Shown here piece after piece: positions 51,642 to 61,226 of a stretch of DNA of 64,000 nt; position 1 is the first letter of the stretch, and each line of letters begins with the position of its first letter. The position numbers and the translations under genes are program-made. The notes under the pieces are model-generated. The model had not been told where the DNA came from and searched no databases. It saw nothing but the letters and a program-made list of their open reading frames with translations. Source of the DNA: Flavobacterium sp. ASV13 (GTDB lineage Bacteria; Bacteroidota; Bacteroidia; Flavobacteriales; Flavobacteriaceae); assembly GCF_000745775.1 (NCBI RefSeq), contig NZ_JQJY01000001.1, positions 744,001 through 808,000 on the forward strand, in the 5' to 3' direction.

Positions 51642-53282
51642 TTATGATTTCAAGGCCATTGAACCAATTTTTGCCACCATTTCTTCAAAATCATTTCGCG
51701 AAACTGCAGCTTTATTTCTAGCTCTGGTTCGGTAGTTGTAAATTGTGCTTAAAGAGTAGCGAAGAAATGCCGCAATCTTGACACTGTCAGTAATTCCAAG
51801 TCGGATTAAAGCAAAAATTCTTAATTCGGTATTTAGCAATTCGCCTTGTTTTAATACAATTTGTTCTTCGGGAATTAAAAGTGTATTAAAATCCTTTACG
51901 AATGTTGGATAAAGATTCAAAAAGATAATATCAAAGTTTTTGTAAAGCTCTTCAAGTTCGTTATCAACTAAAGTCGTTGATTTTAATATTTTATAAATTT
52001 CATCAAACTGTTTGGCCGTCGCTTTTTTATTCAAAATAATGCGATAATTTTCCAGCTTATTGATATAAGTCGAACAAAGACTGAAAAAGTGCGCTATATA
52101 TTCTTCTTTAACATGATTAGACTCAGACAATTGCGAATTTGTTTCCTTGAGTTGCTCGTTTGTTTGAGTAATATCTTTGTTCAATTCGGCTAATTTCTGG
52201 CTGGTTTCATAAAGTTCTCCACGAATTCTCGAAACCTTTTTCATTTGTTTGTAAACGTAAATTATCGCAACAATCAAGAACACAGACAATAAACTGATAC
52301 ACATCAAATAAAATTGCAATTCTGTTTTTCGTTTTGCTTCTTTCTCCAAATAAACGGTATTGATGATTGAATAAACTTCAGACATCAAGAGCGTCCTGAA
52401 TTGAACATTACAATAAAGCGCATCTTCAATTGCCGATTGTGTAAGTTTATAAGCCATATCGACATCGCCAATTTCATAAAAAACTGACGCTAATTCCTGC
52501 AGAGAAGCATTGTCTTTATTAGCATTTTTTAAATCTGCCGTTGCAGAAAGTGCGTAGTATTTTTTTCGAAGTTCCAGATTGTGAGTTGCTTCATTAATTT
52601 TTCCTAAGAGATAGGTAATAATAGCATATTGCGGATTATCTTCGGTTGTAGTTTTGAGTAGGTTTTCAAGCTGTTTTTGCGTGTTGATATATTTCTTATG
52701 AAAAAGATCCTGCGTAAGTTTCGTGATTTTGTAATCTAAAGTATTAGGTTTTAAAACCAATAAAAGCGAATCACGATATTTTCCAATTTGCTGACGGTAT
52801 TCGTCATTGTAACTATTTGCAGCATAATGTTCAAAAAATTCGCGATAGGCGATGTAATAATTTGGTAATAAACTTAAAGCCAGTTTGTTTTTATTAATAC
52901 TTTTTAAAATAGCTTCAGATTCGCGGTATTTTCCTGAAGAAGAATAAAGCGTAACCAATTCTAATTGTGCTAAATTGAGAAGATTTTTATCCTGAAGTTG
53001 TTCGCCAATTTTGATATTCTTTTTTACATAACGAATAGCCGAATCCGAATTGAATTTCTGATATTCTAAATACAACGTTTTATTGTAACTGTATTCCTGT
53101 TCTGGAGTTAAGCTCTCCGATTTTATTCTTTTGAAGTTTAAAATTCGTTCTTCTTTAAGCTCTACATAATGCTGTTTATTTTTTAAAGCATCATTTAATT
53201 TATCCAAAATAATGTCTTCGCTATCCAAAGCAAATATTGGAAAGCTAAGCAATAAAGCGCAAAACAGTAAAAGGTTTTTCAA
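51642..53282 (-). CDS. TPR sensor with C-terminal helix-turn-helix (DUF6377-type regulator)
   Basis: A 546-residue protein with signal peptide (1-18), about 280 residues of TPR-like helices exported to the periplasm, one membrane helix (about 324-345, LMCISLLSVFLIVAIIYVYK), a coiled coil (LYETSQKLAELNKDITQTN) and a C-terminal LuxR-like HTH (LRIFALIRLGITDSVKIAAFLRYSLSTIYNYRTRARNK in parts). This layout is typical of Bacteroidetes one-component regulators annotated DUF6377, which control polysaccharide use or stress genes. It is next to the GH3 gene on the same strand, which makes that gene a likely target. Confidence 0.85.
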   Translation of the reverse strand: MKNLLLFCALLLSFPIFALDSEDIILDKLNDALKNKQHYVELKEERILNFKRIKSESLTPEQEYSYNKTLYLEYQKFNSDSAIRYVKKNIKIGEQLQDKNLLNLAQLELVTLYSSSGKYRESEAILKSINKNKLALSLLPNYYIAYREFFEHYAANSYNDEYRQQIGKYRDSLLLVLKPNTLDYKITKLTQDLFHKKYINTQKQLENLLKTTTEDNPQYAIITYLLGKINEATHNLELRKKYYALSATADLKNANKDNASLQELASVFYEIGDVDMAYKLTQSAIEDALYCNVQFRTLLMSEVYSIINTVYLEKEAKRKTELQFYLMCISLLSVFLIVAIIYVYKQMKKVSRIRGELYETSQKLAELNKDITQTNEQLKETNSQLSESNHVKEEYIAHFFSLCSTYINKLENYRIILNKKATAKQFDEIYKILKSTTLVDNELEELYKNFDIIFLNLYPTFVKDFNTLLIPEEQIVLKQGELLNTELRIFALIRLGITDSVKIAAFLRYSLSTIYNYRTRARNKAAVSRNDFEEMVAKIGSMALKS

Positions 53283-53326
53283 TTTGGTGGTGGTCGATAG
53301 TTTTTAGAAAAGCAAATATAATGAGA

Positions 53327-53400
53327 TACTAAGGTTCTAAGATGCTAAGGTTCTAAGTTTTTTTTAGCTGCCACGAATTTACTTCGTAAACTCGTGGCAG
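53327..53400 (-). terminator. Repeat and terminator after the acyl-CoA dehydrogenase gene
   Basis: CTGCCACGA..TTTAC / GTAAA..TCGTGGCAG (53368-53400) is a long stem followed on the minus strand by a run of T-rich sequence. Beside it lies the direct repeat CTAAGGTTCTAAG (53331-53357), of the same family as 46930. Confidence 0.8.
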
Positions 53401-53409
53401 AAAACTTTA

Positions 53410-55671
53410 TTATTTAACTGCAATTGGCGCTGAAAGACAACTTTCTGGAATATCAAAAGCATTTACCAAAGCCACAGCATCTGGGCGGATATCCCAGCAT
53501 AACTGATTTACTATTTTACGGATGGCTTTTGTTTTAACCGCTTCCATATAACCGTCTTCAAGATACCAGGCTTTATTCTTTTCAATCTGCGAAAGCGCAA
53601 ATAACTGGTACAATTTGGTCAATATTTGTTTTGAATTTTCATCTGAAATTGTCTTCAAAGCTTCTTGAAACTGCTCTAAAACAATACGTTCTAAGTACGC
53701 CTGCGCCACATCGATCATTTGATGTTGTACGACATTAAAGGCATCATAAGCTTCTAATCCTCCGTCAACTAATTTTTTGATACGTTTTGCCGCCGATGCT
53801 AATATTGTTTTTTCCCTATGCACAAAAGCTTGATGATGAAATTCGGCATCTAACAAATGTTCGTCTTCCGTTCTTCGGGTTGCGATTGGATTTTTCTCTG
53901 ACAAAGCCGTTTTAGCATTTTCATAAACATAATTGATAATGCCAAGCGATCCCATTTCTCCAAACGATTTTCTAAATTCAGACAAACGGTTTTTAGCTAC
54001 CAATTGCATTAAAACGGTATTATCTCCTTCAAAAGTCGTGTAAATTTCAGTATCATTTTTTAGGGCATCGATTCTGTTTTCAGATAAATATCCTTTTCCG
54101 CCACAAGCTTCACGGCATTCTTGCAAAATATCTCTTGTGCTCCAGGTTGAATATGATTTTAATCCGGCAGCCAAGGCTTCTATTTCCTGCATTTCGGCTT
54201 CTGTTCGATTCAAAAATCTATTGGTAAGATATTGAAGTGCAAAATGAACCGCGTATGTTTTAGCCAAATTCGGCAATAATCTTCGCTGATGCATTCTGTA
54301 ATTTAAAATCGGAACTTCTGATCCGCCCTCTGGCCCAAATTGTCTTCTTTGATCGCTGTAACGAATGGCAATGGTCAATCCTGATTTGGCTGCCGCCAAA
54401 GCCGAACGCGGAATTCCGATTCTTCCTCCTACCAAAGTTCCTAACATGGTGAAAAATCTACGATTATCACTCGGAATTGGACTTTCGAATTCTCCTTTAT
54501 CATTTACAGAAGCAAAACGATCCAACATATTATCTTTTGGAATTACGACGTTATCAAAACTGATTGTTCCGTTATCAACGCCGTTTAAACCCATTTTATG
54601 ACCACAATCTCCAATTGTAACTCCGTTTAAAACATTTCCATTTGAATCACGCAAAGGCACCACAAAAGCATTTACGCCATAATCGTGATCGTCAATAATT
54701 AATTTAGCAAAAACAGTTGCCATTTGGCCGTGGACTGCTGCGTTTCCTATATATTCTTTTTGGGCATTTTTATTCGGCGTATGAATTGTAAAAGTCTGAT
54801 TGCTGTGATTATAAGTTGCCGTAGTTTCTAAACCTTTTACATTTGATCCATGATGGGTTTCGGTCATGGCGAAACATCCGGGAAGTTTCAGAGAACCAAT
54901 ATCTTTTAAATATTTAGCATAATGTTTTTCGGTTCCAAGAGACTGAACACTCATTCCCCAAAGTCCGAATTGTACACCAAATTTTATCACCAAACTCAAA
55001 TCGTGATAACTCAGCGTTTCCATAATTGCAAAATAATCTTCTACATTCCCTCCTCCACCATATTCTTTCGGATAGGCCATATTTCCTAAGTTTTCTTCGG
55101 CTAAAATTTTACACCAATTGTAAACGGTTTGACGAAAAACATTTATATCTGTCGAAGTTTCATAAGCAAATTCAGGTCGGGAAATAATCGATTTTACTCT
55201 TTTTATAATTGGAGCTTCTTTTCCGTCTAATAATTCGGTTATTTTATTAATATCAAAATTTTCAGATGTCTGCGAATTTGCTGTAAACGAATTTGCTTTT
55301 GTTTTGAAATTCTGCAATGCTTCTTCGCCTAAAATTCCAAGATCGTTTTCCAATTTTTTAAAATCAGATTCAATTGGCGTTAAATCCAAATCATTTCCAG
55401 AAAGCGCTTTTGCAATATCAAAAACCGATTTTATCGAAGATTTATCCTGAATACTTTTTTCAATGTCTAATTTCCATTGCGTGAGTTCATTTCGCGAAGG
55501 CGGATTTGAAATATCCACTTTTGAGAGAAGAAATTCTTTTTCGGCTGAAGTTAATGCTGACAGCGAATTGATAAACTCTTTTAGAGTAATAAACTCTTTT
55601 TGTGTCAGTAAATCATCAGACCACACTAAATAAAATAACGGAATAAAGGCTTGAAGTTTGGTATTTTTCAT
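53410..55671 (-). CDS. Large acyl-CoA dehydrogenase
   Basis: A 753-residue flavoenzyme, longer than the usual 380-residue class and like the peroxisomal-oxidase-related group of Flavobacteria. Residues 1-150 are an extra helical domain. The core shows YPKEYGGGGNVEDYFA, CFAMTETHHGSNVKGLET (FAD/substrate loop), GRIGIPRSALAAAKSGLTIAIRYSDQRRQFG (in parts) and ECREACGGKGYLSENRIDALKNDTEIYTTFEGDNTVLMQ (in parts), which contains the glutamate of EGDN. The C-terminal helical domain follows. It probably catalyses the first step of fatty-acid beta-oxidation. It stands alone. Confidence 0.9.
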   Translation of the reverse strand: MKNTKLQAFIPLFYLVWSDDLLTQKEFITLKEFINSLSALTSAEKEFLLSKVDISNPPSRNELTQWKLDIEKSIQDKSSIKSVFDIAKALSGNDLDLTPIESDFKKLENDLGILGEEALQNFKTKANSFTANSQTSENFDINKITELLDGKEAPIIKRVKSIISRPEFAYETSTDINVFRQTVYNWCKILAEENLGNMAYPKEYGGGGNVEDYFAIMETLSYHDLSLVIKFGVQFGLWGMSVQSLGTEKHYAKYLKDIGSLKLPGCFAMTETHHGSNVKGLETTATYNHSNQTFTIHTPNKNAQKEYIGNAAVHGQMATVFAKLIIDDHDYGVNAFVVPLRDSNGNVLNGVTIGDCGHKMGLNGVDNGTISFDNVVIPKDNMLDRFASVNDKGEFESPIPSDNRRFFTMLGTLVGGRIGIPRSALAAAKSGLTIAIRYSDQRRQFGPEGGSEVPILNYRMHQRRLLPNLAKTYAVHFALQYLTNRFLNRTEAEMQEIEALAAGLKSYSTWSTRDILQECREACGGKGYLSENRIDALKNDTEIYTTFEGDNTVLMQLVAKNRLSEFRKSFGEMGSLGIINYVYENAKTALSEKNPIATRRTEDEHLLDAEFHHQAFVHREKTILASAAKRIKKLVDGGLEAYDAFNVVQHQMIDVAQAYLERIVLEQFQEALKTISDENSKQILTKLYQLFALSQIEKNKAWYLEDGYMEAVKTKAIRKIVNQLCWDIRPDAVALVNAFDIPESCLSAPIAVK

Positions 55672-55767
55672 AGAGAATCTTAATTTTTACTTTGGTTAAA
55701 TTAAAGAAATTTCGCTTAAAGTTCGTTAAGATTCTCTTAATATATTATTGAAATTGCAGTATGCAAA

Positions 55768-56556
55768 TTATCTGTTTATCTTGCTGTTCATCATACTACT
55801 TACAACATTAATCATTGCTTTTCTGGTTAAGAATCTTGGCAAAAACGATTGGATATAATTCATTGTTCCAACAATTTTAAAGCTTTTATTTTTCAGAAGT
55901 GCTTTGATTCCTTGTTTTGCAACATCTTGTGGCTTATCTGCAGCCATACCTTTTGTATAAGCTTTTGCAACAGATTGAAATCCAGTTGTTGTATTGCCAG
56001 GACAAAGAGCCATTATAGTTATACCTTTTTTATTATACTCGCCATATAAAGCTTCTGAAAAATCAAGTACAAAAGATTTGCTTGCACAATACGCAGCAAC
56101 ATACGGACAAGGCTGTAATGCTCCGGTAGATGCAACATTAATGATACCTCCCTCTCCTTTTTTAATCATATCCGGTAGTACCAAATGACATAATTTCAGC
56201 AGTGCATTAATGTTTATTTCTATCATATCCTCATACTGTTCTATACTTTCATCCAGAAAATTTGTCCATTTCCCAAATCCAGCATTATTTATAAGAATAT
56301 CAATAGATAAACCAGCTTCTTTAATTTGATTATACAATTTGTATGGGGTTTCTTTTTGAAGAAGATCACCTCCAAAAACACTCACTTTTACTTTATATTC
56401 TTTAGAAATTTTGCTGGCCAAAAAATTCAATTTGTCTTCTGATCTTGCTGTTAGAATTAGATTAGATCCTTGTTTTGCAAATTCGTAAGCAAAAGCTTCA
56501 CCAATACCTGAAGATGCACCAGTTATCAGCACCGTTTTATTTTTTATTGTTTTCAT
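55768..56556 (-). CDS. Short-chain dehydrogenase/reductase
   Basis: Start taken at ATG 56556 (MKTIKNKTVLITGASSGIG), because the 11 codons before it are not conserved-looking and the motif begins right there; 262 residues. TGASSGIGEAFA is the cofactor loop, NNAGFGKWT the NNAG motif, and the active site is S in NVASTG with YCASK (Y-x-x-x-K). LCPGNTTTGF follows. The specific substrate cannot be told; it resembles DltE/YqjQ-type SDRs. It lies 60 bases downstream of the Crp/Fnr gene on the same strand and could be its target. Confidence 0.9.
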   Translation of the reverse strand: MKTIKNKTVLITGASSGIGEAFAYEFAKQGSNLILTARSEDKLNFLASKISKEYKVKVSVFGGDLLQKETPYKLYNQIKEAGLSIDILINNAGFGKWTNFLDESIEQYEDMIEININALLKLCHLVLPDMIKKGEGGIINVASTGALQPCPYVAAYCASKSFVLDFSEALYGEYNKKGITIMALCPGNTTTGFQSVAKAYTKGMAADKPQDVAKQGIKALLKNKSFKIVGTMNYIQSFLPRFLTRKAMINVVSSMMNSKINR

Positions 56557-56616
56557 TTTTAGTTGTTTTACTGATACAAAATTCAGCAATAACTAAACTA
56601 TTCTACTTGACCTATG

Positions 56617-57189
56617 TTAGGAAATTAGTTTTCTTCTAATTCGGCTTAAACTTTCGGGTTTGATTCCAATAAAAGATGCAATATATTGAAGTGGTACATT
56701 CTGAATTATATCAGAATTATTTTTCAATAGATTTAAATATCGCTCTTCCGCTGATAAATTAATAATGTCTTTAGTTCTCTGTTCATTATAAATCACAGAT
56801 TTTTCATAAACGATTTTAGCAAAATCAGCCCATTTTTGACTTTTTCGGCAAAGAATATCAAAATCGCTTTTTGTAATTCGCAAAACTTCACAAGATGTTA
56901 TACATTCTACATTCTCATTTGAAGCAGTTCTATTTATAAAACTATTAAAAGAAGTAATAAATCCGGAAGGACAATTAATATGGGTTGTAACCTGAGCCCC
57001 ATTTTCATTATAAAAGATTCTTATAAAGCCCGAATTTATAAAATATAAATACTTAGCAGGTTTGTTTTCAATTTCTAAAATTTGACCTTTTTCAAAAGAA
57101 ATAGGCTCGAAAAAACTTTGAATCATTTTGATATCAGTTTCATCGATTTCAATAATTTCTCTAACTAAATTTAATAGTCTATCGTGCAT
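56617..57189 (-). CDS. Crp/Fnr-family regulator
   Basis: 190 residues: an N-terminal cyclic-nucleotide-binding-like beta barrel (FEKGQILEIENKPAKYLYFINSGFIRI in parts) without the arginine/glutamate pair expected for cAMP binding, and a C-terminal HTH (QYIASFIGIKPESLSRIRRKL). No iron-sulfur cysteine cluster is present. This is a common Flavobacterium type whose effector is unknown. It is immediately upstream of the SDR gene, as in many genomes where the pair is co-regulated. Confidence 0.88.
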   Translation of the reverse strand: MHDRLLNLVREIIEIDETDIKMIQSFFEPISFEKGQILEIENKPAKYLYFINSGFIRIFYNENGAQVTTHINCPSGFITSFNSFINRTASNENVECITSCEVLRITKSDFDILCRKSQKWADFAKIVYEKSVIYNEQRTKDIINLSAEERYLNLLKNNSDIIQNVPLQYIASFIGIKPESLSRIRRKLIS

Positions 57190-57266
57190 TAAAAATCTAA
57201 TTTAAATTGATAGTCTGATACTGATTACACAGATTAAAAGAATTAATTTTCTTTGTGCAAAAAATT

Positions 57267-57353
57267 AGCCACGACCCGAGCGATAGCGAACAGGCGAAGC
57301 AATTCACGAATTGTAAATTCATTTATTGAAAATCATTCGTGTAATTCGTGGCT
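57267..57353. repeat. REP-like palindrome (AGCCACGA ... TCGTGGCT)
   Basis: Outer arms AGCCACGA (57267-57274) and TCGTGGCT (57346-57353) enclose AATTCACGAATT / ATTCGTGTAATT, giving nested pairing. It lies in the 287-base gap between the Crp/Fnr and EamA genes, which otherwise holds nothing but the terminator at 57384. Confidence 0.7.
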
Positions 57354-57383
57354 GACCTTTTATTTCATTTTATCGCATAAAAA

Positions 57384-57417
57384 AAACAGGAATGAAAAAT
57401 AATCATTCCTGTTTTAA
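57384..57417 (-). terminator. Terminator of the EamA gene
   Basis: AAAACAGGAATGA-N7-TCATTCCTGTTTT, a 13-pair stem; on the minus strand it is followed by a T run. It lies 60 bases beyond the EamA stop. Confidence 0.85.
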
Positions 57418-57476
57418 AACCCTGTTAAGATTCTCGTAATTTTGTGTTTTAAACCAATAAAAAATGCAAGATTACT

Positions 57477-58394
57477 TTATTGAGAATCTTTAGATGACAG
57501 GATATATTTTTGTTTTAGAGCAAAAATATGATGTGAATTAAAAACTAACACCGCTATAAAAATTATACTATAAGCTGCAATCTGCAAAGTGCTGATTTTT
57601 TCGTTAAATACAAAAGCCGCGAGCATAAAAGCAATCATTGGATTTAGATTTAGCAACATTCCCACAGTTGAAGACGGAAGCCCTGAAAGCGCATATAAAT
57701 TCAAAAACAATGGAATAATGGTAAACGCAATTGCAATCGTTTCAATGAAAAAATAAAATTTAAATTCAGTAGGAACTGGTCCGCTGTATGCTGGGTAAAA
57801 AGGCAATAAAACCAATGCTGCCAAGGTAATATGAAATGTCAGTACAATGAATTTATCAAAACCTTTATTAATTCGCTGACTTACTAAATAAGAAGCATAC
57901 GTTAGTCCGATAATGATGCTGAAAAACATATCCATGATATCTGCATAAGACAGCAACAAACAACCTAAAATACTTAATCCAACGGCAAGCCATTGTGTTT
58001 TAGCCAGTTTTTCTTTCAATAAAAAATAAGCCAGTAAAGTTGTTAAAATTGGGCAAACTAAATATGCGAGAGAAGTTGCCTTAACGCTCACATGATTCAT
58101 TACATAAATAAAAGTGAACCAGTTGGCCATTAAAAAGAAGCTTCCGCCGATGTTAAGCAAAATTGCTTTCTTCTTTTCTGAAGAAGAAAGCGCTCTGAAA
58201 CTCCCCACGGTTTCTTTTATTTTGCTTCTTTTAAAAAGAAAAGCGATCAGTAGCATTAAAATACTGCAGCTGAAAACTCGAAAAAATAATATATCCAAAG
58301 ACTGATAATCATGAATTGGTCTTAAAACCAAACTGAAAAATCCCCAGACAGTATAAGCGGTAATCGCAGCAGTATAATATTTTGATGTTTTCAC
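57477..58394 (-). CDS. EamA/RarD-type drug/metabolite exporter
   Basis: 305 residues with ten membrane helices in two EamA repeats; AYTVWGFFSLVLRPIHDYQSLDILFFRVF in the first two helices (in parts) is characteristic of the RarD subgroup. LAYLVCPILTTLLAYFLLKEKL marks the first repeat's end and PMIAFMLAAFVFNEKI the second's. Probably exports a small metabolite such as an amino acid. It is divergent from the MocR-type regulator (98 bases between starts), which probably controls it. Confidence 0.88.
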   Translation of the reverse strand: MKTSKYYTAAITAYTVWGFFSLVLRPIHDYQSLDILFFRVFSCSILMLLIAFLFKRSKIKETVGSFRALSSSEKKKAILLNIGGSFFLMANWFTFIYVMNHVSVKATSLAYLVCPILTTLLAYFLLKEKLAKTQWLAVGLSILGCLLLSYADIMDMFFSIIIGLTYASYLVSQRINKGFDKFIVLTFHITLAALVLLPFYPAYSGPVPTEFKFYFFIETIAIAFTIIPLFLNLYALSGLPSSTVGMLLNLNPMIAFMLAAFVFNEKISTLQIAAYSIIFIAVLVFNSHHIFALKQKYILSSKDSQ

Positions 58395-58492
58395 GATTTC
58401 TATTTCTTCTTTTATGTTGAGACAAATTTCTTAAAAATAAAACAGCAATACAGATACAGTTTTTGTAAATTGCAACGCAACAGTTTATTTTT

Positions 58493-59914
58493 ATGAAAAA
58501 TTCCAATTACTTGTATTTACAGTTTGCAGATGTTATTGAAAAGCAGATAAAATCTGGTCTTTTAAACGTTGGCGACAAATTGCCGTCGATAAGAGAAGTT
58601 TGTGCCGAAACTGGCTATAGCATGAGTACAGTCAGCAAAGCTTATTATGAAGTCGAGAGCAGGTCACTGATTGAATCGCGTCCGCAATCTGGCTATTATG
58701 TGAGCAATGTTTCTGCCAGAGTTATTGCAGAACCTTCTGCTAGCAAGCCAATATTAAAAGTTGAAAATATCGATCGCGAAGATTTGCTTGATTTGGTTTA
58801 TGGCGACATGAGAGTGAAAGATGTTACGATGCTTTCGCTTGGTTTTCCTTCAAATGAACTTTTACCAATTGCAAAATTGAATAAAGGAATGGTTCAGGCA
58901 ATGCGTCAATTGCCAAACAGCGGGACAAGTTATGAGGAAATTCAGGGAAACAGCAATCTGAGAAAAGAAATTGCGCGTTGGTCATTTACTTGGGGCGGTT
59001 CTTTGACTGAAGATGATATTATTACAACTCCCGGCTGTATATCAGCCATTTCTGATTGTTTGTTAACGCTGACAAAACCCGGTGATACCATTATTACTGA
59101 AAGTCCGGTTTATTTTGGTATTCTTCAATTGGCTAGATCTTTAGGTTTGTATGTAATGGAACTTCCAACCAATATGACAACCGGAATTGAACTGGAAGCT
59201 GTAAAAAAAACACTAAAAACTAACAAAGTAAAAGCATGTGTTTTAATGAGCAACTTCAGTAATCCGTCTGGAAGTATGATGCCTGCCGAACATAAAAAAG
59301 AAATTGTGCGTTTAATGGACTTTTATAATGTCCCATTAATTGAAGATGATATTCACGGCGATTTGTACTTTGGCGCAAGCCGACCTACAAACTGCAAAAC
59401 CTATGACGAAAGCGGTATTGTGCTTTGCTGTAGTTCGGTTTCTAAAACATTGGCGCCAGGCTATCGCGTTGGCTGGGTTTCTCCCGGAAAATTCAAAAAA
59501 GAAATTCTGCGCACTAAATTGTATCACACCATTTCTGCAACTACGATTACGCACGAAGTTGTTGGTGATTTCCTGAAAAATGGCCGTTATGAGAATCATC
59601 TGAGAAAAATACGCCAGATTTTAAATCAAAACTGCAATAATTACATCAATACGGTTTTGGAATCCTTTCCAGCTGGAACAAAAGTCAGCCAGCCTCAAGG
59701 TGGATTTTTTCTTTGGGTTGAATTGGATAGAAAAATAGATACAGCGGCCTTTTATCATTTGGCTATGAAACACAATATCAGCATTGCACCAGGAAGAATT
59801 TTCTCTTTTCAGGATCAATTTTCAAATTGTATGCGCTTGAGTTTTGGTCTTCCTTGGACAAATGAATTGCGAACTTCTATTCAGATATTGGGAAGATTAG
59901 CAAAACAATTATAA
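58493..59914 (+). CDS. MocR/PdxR-type GntR regulator with aminotransferase domain
   Basis: 473 residues. Residues 1-75 are a GntR winged helix (QIKSGLLNVGDKLPSIREVCAETGYSMSTVSKAYYEVESRSLIESRPQSGYYV in parts). Residues 100-470 are a fold-type I aminotransferase: YEEIQGNSNLRKEIARW, TTPGCISAISDCLLTL, SNFSNPSGSMM, EDDIHGDLYF and the PLP lysine in SSVSKTLAPGYRVGW. Such proteins sense PLP or amino-acid derivatives. Divergence from the exporter gene points to local control. Confidence 0.92.
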   Translation: MKNSNYLYLQFADVIEKQIKSGLLNVGDKLPSIREVCAETGYSMSTVSKAYYEVESRSLIESRPQSGYYVSNVSARVIAEPSASKPILKVENIDREDLLDLVYGDMRVKDVTMLSLGFPSNELLPIAKLNKGMVQAMRQLPNSGTSYEEIQGNSNLRKEIARWSFTWGGSLTEDDIITTPGCISAISDCLLTLTKPGDTIITESPVYFGILQLARSLGLYVMELPTNMTTGIELEAVKKTLKTNKVKACVLMSNFSNPSGSMMPAEHKKEIVRLMDFYNVPLIEDDIHGDLYFGASRPTNCKTYDESGIVLCCSSVSKTLAPGYRVGWVSPGKFKKEILRTKLYHTISATTITHEVVGDFLKNGRYENHLRKIRQILNQNCNNYINTVLESFPAGTKVSQPQGGFFLWVELDRKIDTAAFYHLAMKHNISIAPGRIFSFQDQFSNCMRLSFGLPWTNELRTSIQILGRLAKQL

Positions 59915-59936
59915 GACATCAATAGTCCGCGTCTAG

Positions 59937-60043
59937 TTTGTCATTCCGAGGAACGAGGAATCTCCGCGAGTAGCTCGACAAAGATTGGCGAATTTCTAGA
60001 CGGAGTTTCTTGTGGAGATTCCTCGTTCCTCGGAATGACAAAA
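59937..60043. repeat. REP-like palindrome (TTTGTCATTCCGAGG family)
   Basis: Left arm TTTGTCATTCCGAGGAACG (59937-59955), continuing AGGAATCTCC, pairs with GGAGATTCCTCGTTCCTCGG and AATGACAAA at the right (60014-60043). The stem has more than 25 pairs. The sequence type TCATTCCGAGGAACGAGGAATCTCC is a frequent intergenic palindrome in Flavobacteria. It lies after the MocR gene. Confidence 0.85.
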
Positions 60044-60077
60044 CTGTGAGATTACATTAAAAAAAAAAATAAAAAAA

Positions 60078-60110
60078 CCAGACAGCGCCACTAATTAAAA
60101 CGCTGCCTGG
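60078..60110 (-). terminator. Terminator of the bestrophin-like gene
   Basis: CCAGACAGCG / CGCTGCCTGG with a 13-base loop; on the minus strand the stem is followed by a long T run. It lies 29 bases past the stop. Confidence 0.9.
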
Positions 60111-60138
60111 AACAAATTGAGAAACCAAGTCAATTATT

Positions 60139-61086
60139 TTATAAAACATAATAGGCATTTTTATCTGCCTTTTTAGGTACTTCATTTAAATCAAATTCTT
60201 TCAGAATATCAAATTCACTTTGGTATTCGTTCAGCATTTGCTTAATATTTTTTTCAATTGTATTTGCAATTGCAGTTACCGGAGTATCTGTAGGCCTGTT
60301 TTCAAACGGATCCTGCAAATGAATTGCCATTCTTTCTATCAAAAAGAACGCCGCGCCAATTGCTGTAATCAACGGAATTGCAAACCAGCTTAATACACTC
60401 GTTAATCCAAACGGCAATAACAGAATAAATAAACACAGGGTCAATCTGATGTACATACTATAAGTAGTCGGGAAAATCGTGTTTTTAATTCTTTCGCATT
60501 TACCCATGTGATCACATAATCGCGATAAAGTATTGTCGATTTCAACTTGCTGGTATGTATTAAATCGCTTATCATTTTTAGCATTTCGTAAATCTCTTCC
60601 GTGCAACATTAAAATCGCATTCGGAATGTTTTGGTGATTTTTGATATATCTGATTTCTTCATCACTCATCAAGCCTTCGAGCGGTTTTACGGCATCTTTA
60701 TTTCGAAGCGCCTGCCCTAAGCTATAACACCAAGCAATTTGTCTTTTTGCGAAATTTTCTTTGAATTCGCTTGCTTCAACAGAAAAATCAGGATCTTTAT
60801 AAAATGTCAAAACCTGGCGAATCAATGTTCTGGAATCATTTACAATTGCACCCCAAACAATTCGGGCTTCCCACCATCTGTCATAAGCTTGATTTGATTT
60901 AAAAGCCAACAATAATGATATTATCGTTCCAATCATCGTTGGAATTGCAATCGGAATATCTACGGGCAAATTGATGAAATAGTAATGAAAAATCTCGAAT
61001 AAAATCGTGTACGCTAACACAAGTACAATTTCTACTTTAATTTTCCCGAGAACGTACTTCATTGGTATTCTTTTCTTTAATAACAT
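60139..61086 (-). CDS. Bestrophin-like channel (YneE/UPF0187 family)
   Basis: 315 residues with two pairs of membrane helices. The family signature IPTMIGTIISLLLAFKSNQAYDRWWEARIVWGAIVNDSRTL (in parts) lies at about residues 46-87, and the C-terminal half holds the second pair (LCLFILLLPFGLTSVLSWFAIPL) and DPFENRPTDTPVTAIANTIE, the DPFE/N motif typical of bacterial bestrophins. These form pentameric ion channels. Start at MLLKKRIPMKYVL; Met-9 is an alternative. Confidence 0.9.
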   Translation of the reverse strand: MLLKKRIPMKYVLGKIKVEIVLVLAYTILFEIFHYYFINLPVDIPIAIPTMIGTIISLLLAFKSNQAYDRWWEARIVWGAIVNDSRTLIRQVLTFYKDPDFSVEASEFKENFAKRQIAWCYSLGQALRNKDAVKPLEGLMSDEEIRYIKNHQNIPNAILMLHGRDLRNAKNDKRFNTYQQVEIDNTLSRLCDHMGKCERIKNTIFPTTYSMYIRLTLCLFILLLPFGLTSVLSWFAIPLITAIGAAFFLIERMAIHLQDPFENRPTDTPVTAIANTIEKNIKQMLNEYQSEFDILKEFDLNEVPKKADKNAYYVL

Positions 61087-61120
61087 ATTTTCGGTTTTAA
61101 ATTAATGTTTTCTTCTTTTT

Positions 61121-61226
61121 AGTGATTAGTAATTAGTCCTTAGTGATTAGTCTTTTAGGGTGAATAAACAATCTTAAAAGTCATGTTTTATCGCTATTCA
61201 CTAATTACTAAGAACTAATCACTTTT
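61121..61226. repeat. AGTGATTAGTAATTAG inverted pair
   Basis: AGTGATTAGTAATTAGTCC (61121-61139) and its near complement CTAATTACTAAGAACTAATCACT (61201-61223) flank a 60-base loop between two minus-strand genes. Same class of simple intergenic inverted repeats as at 46930. Confidence 0.7.
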
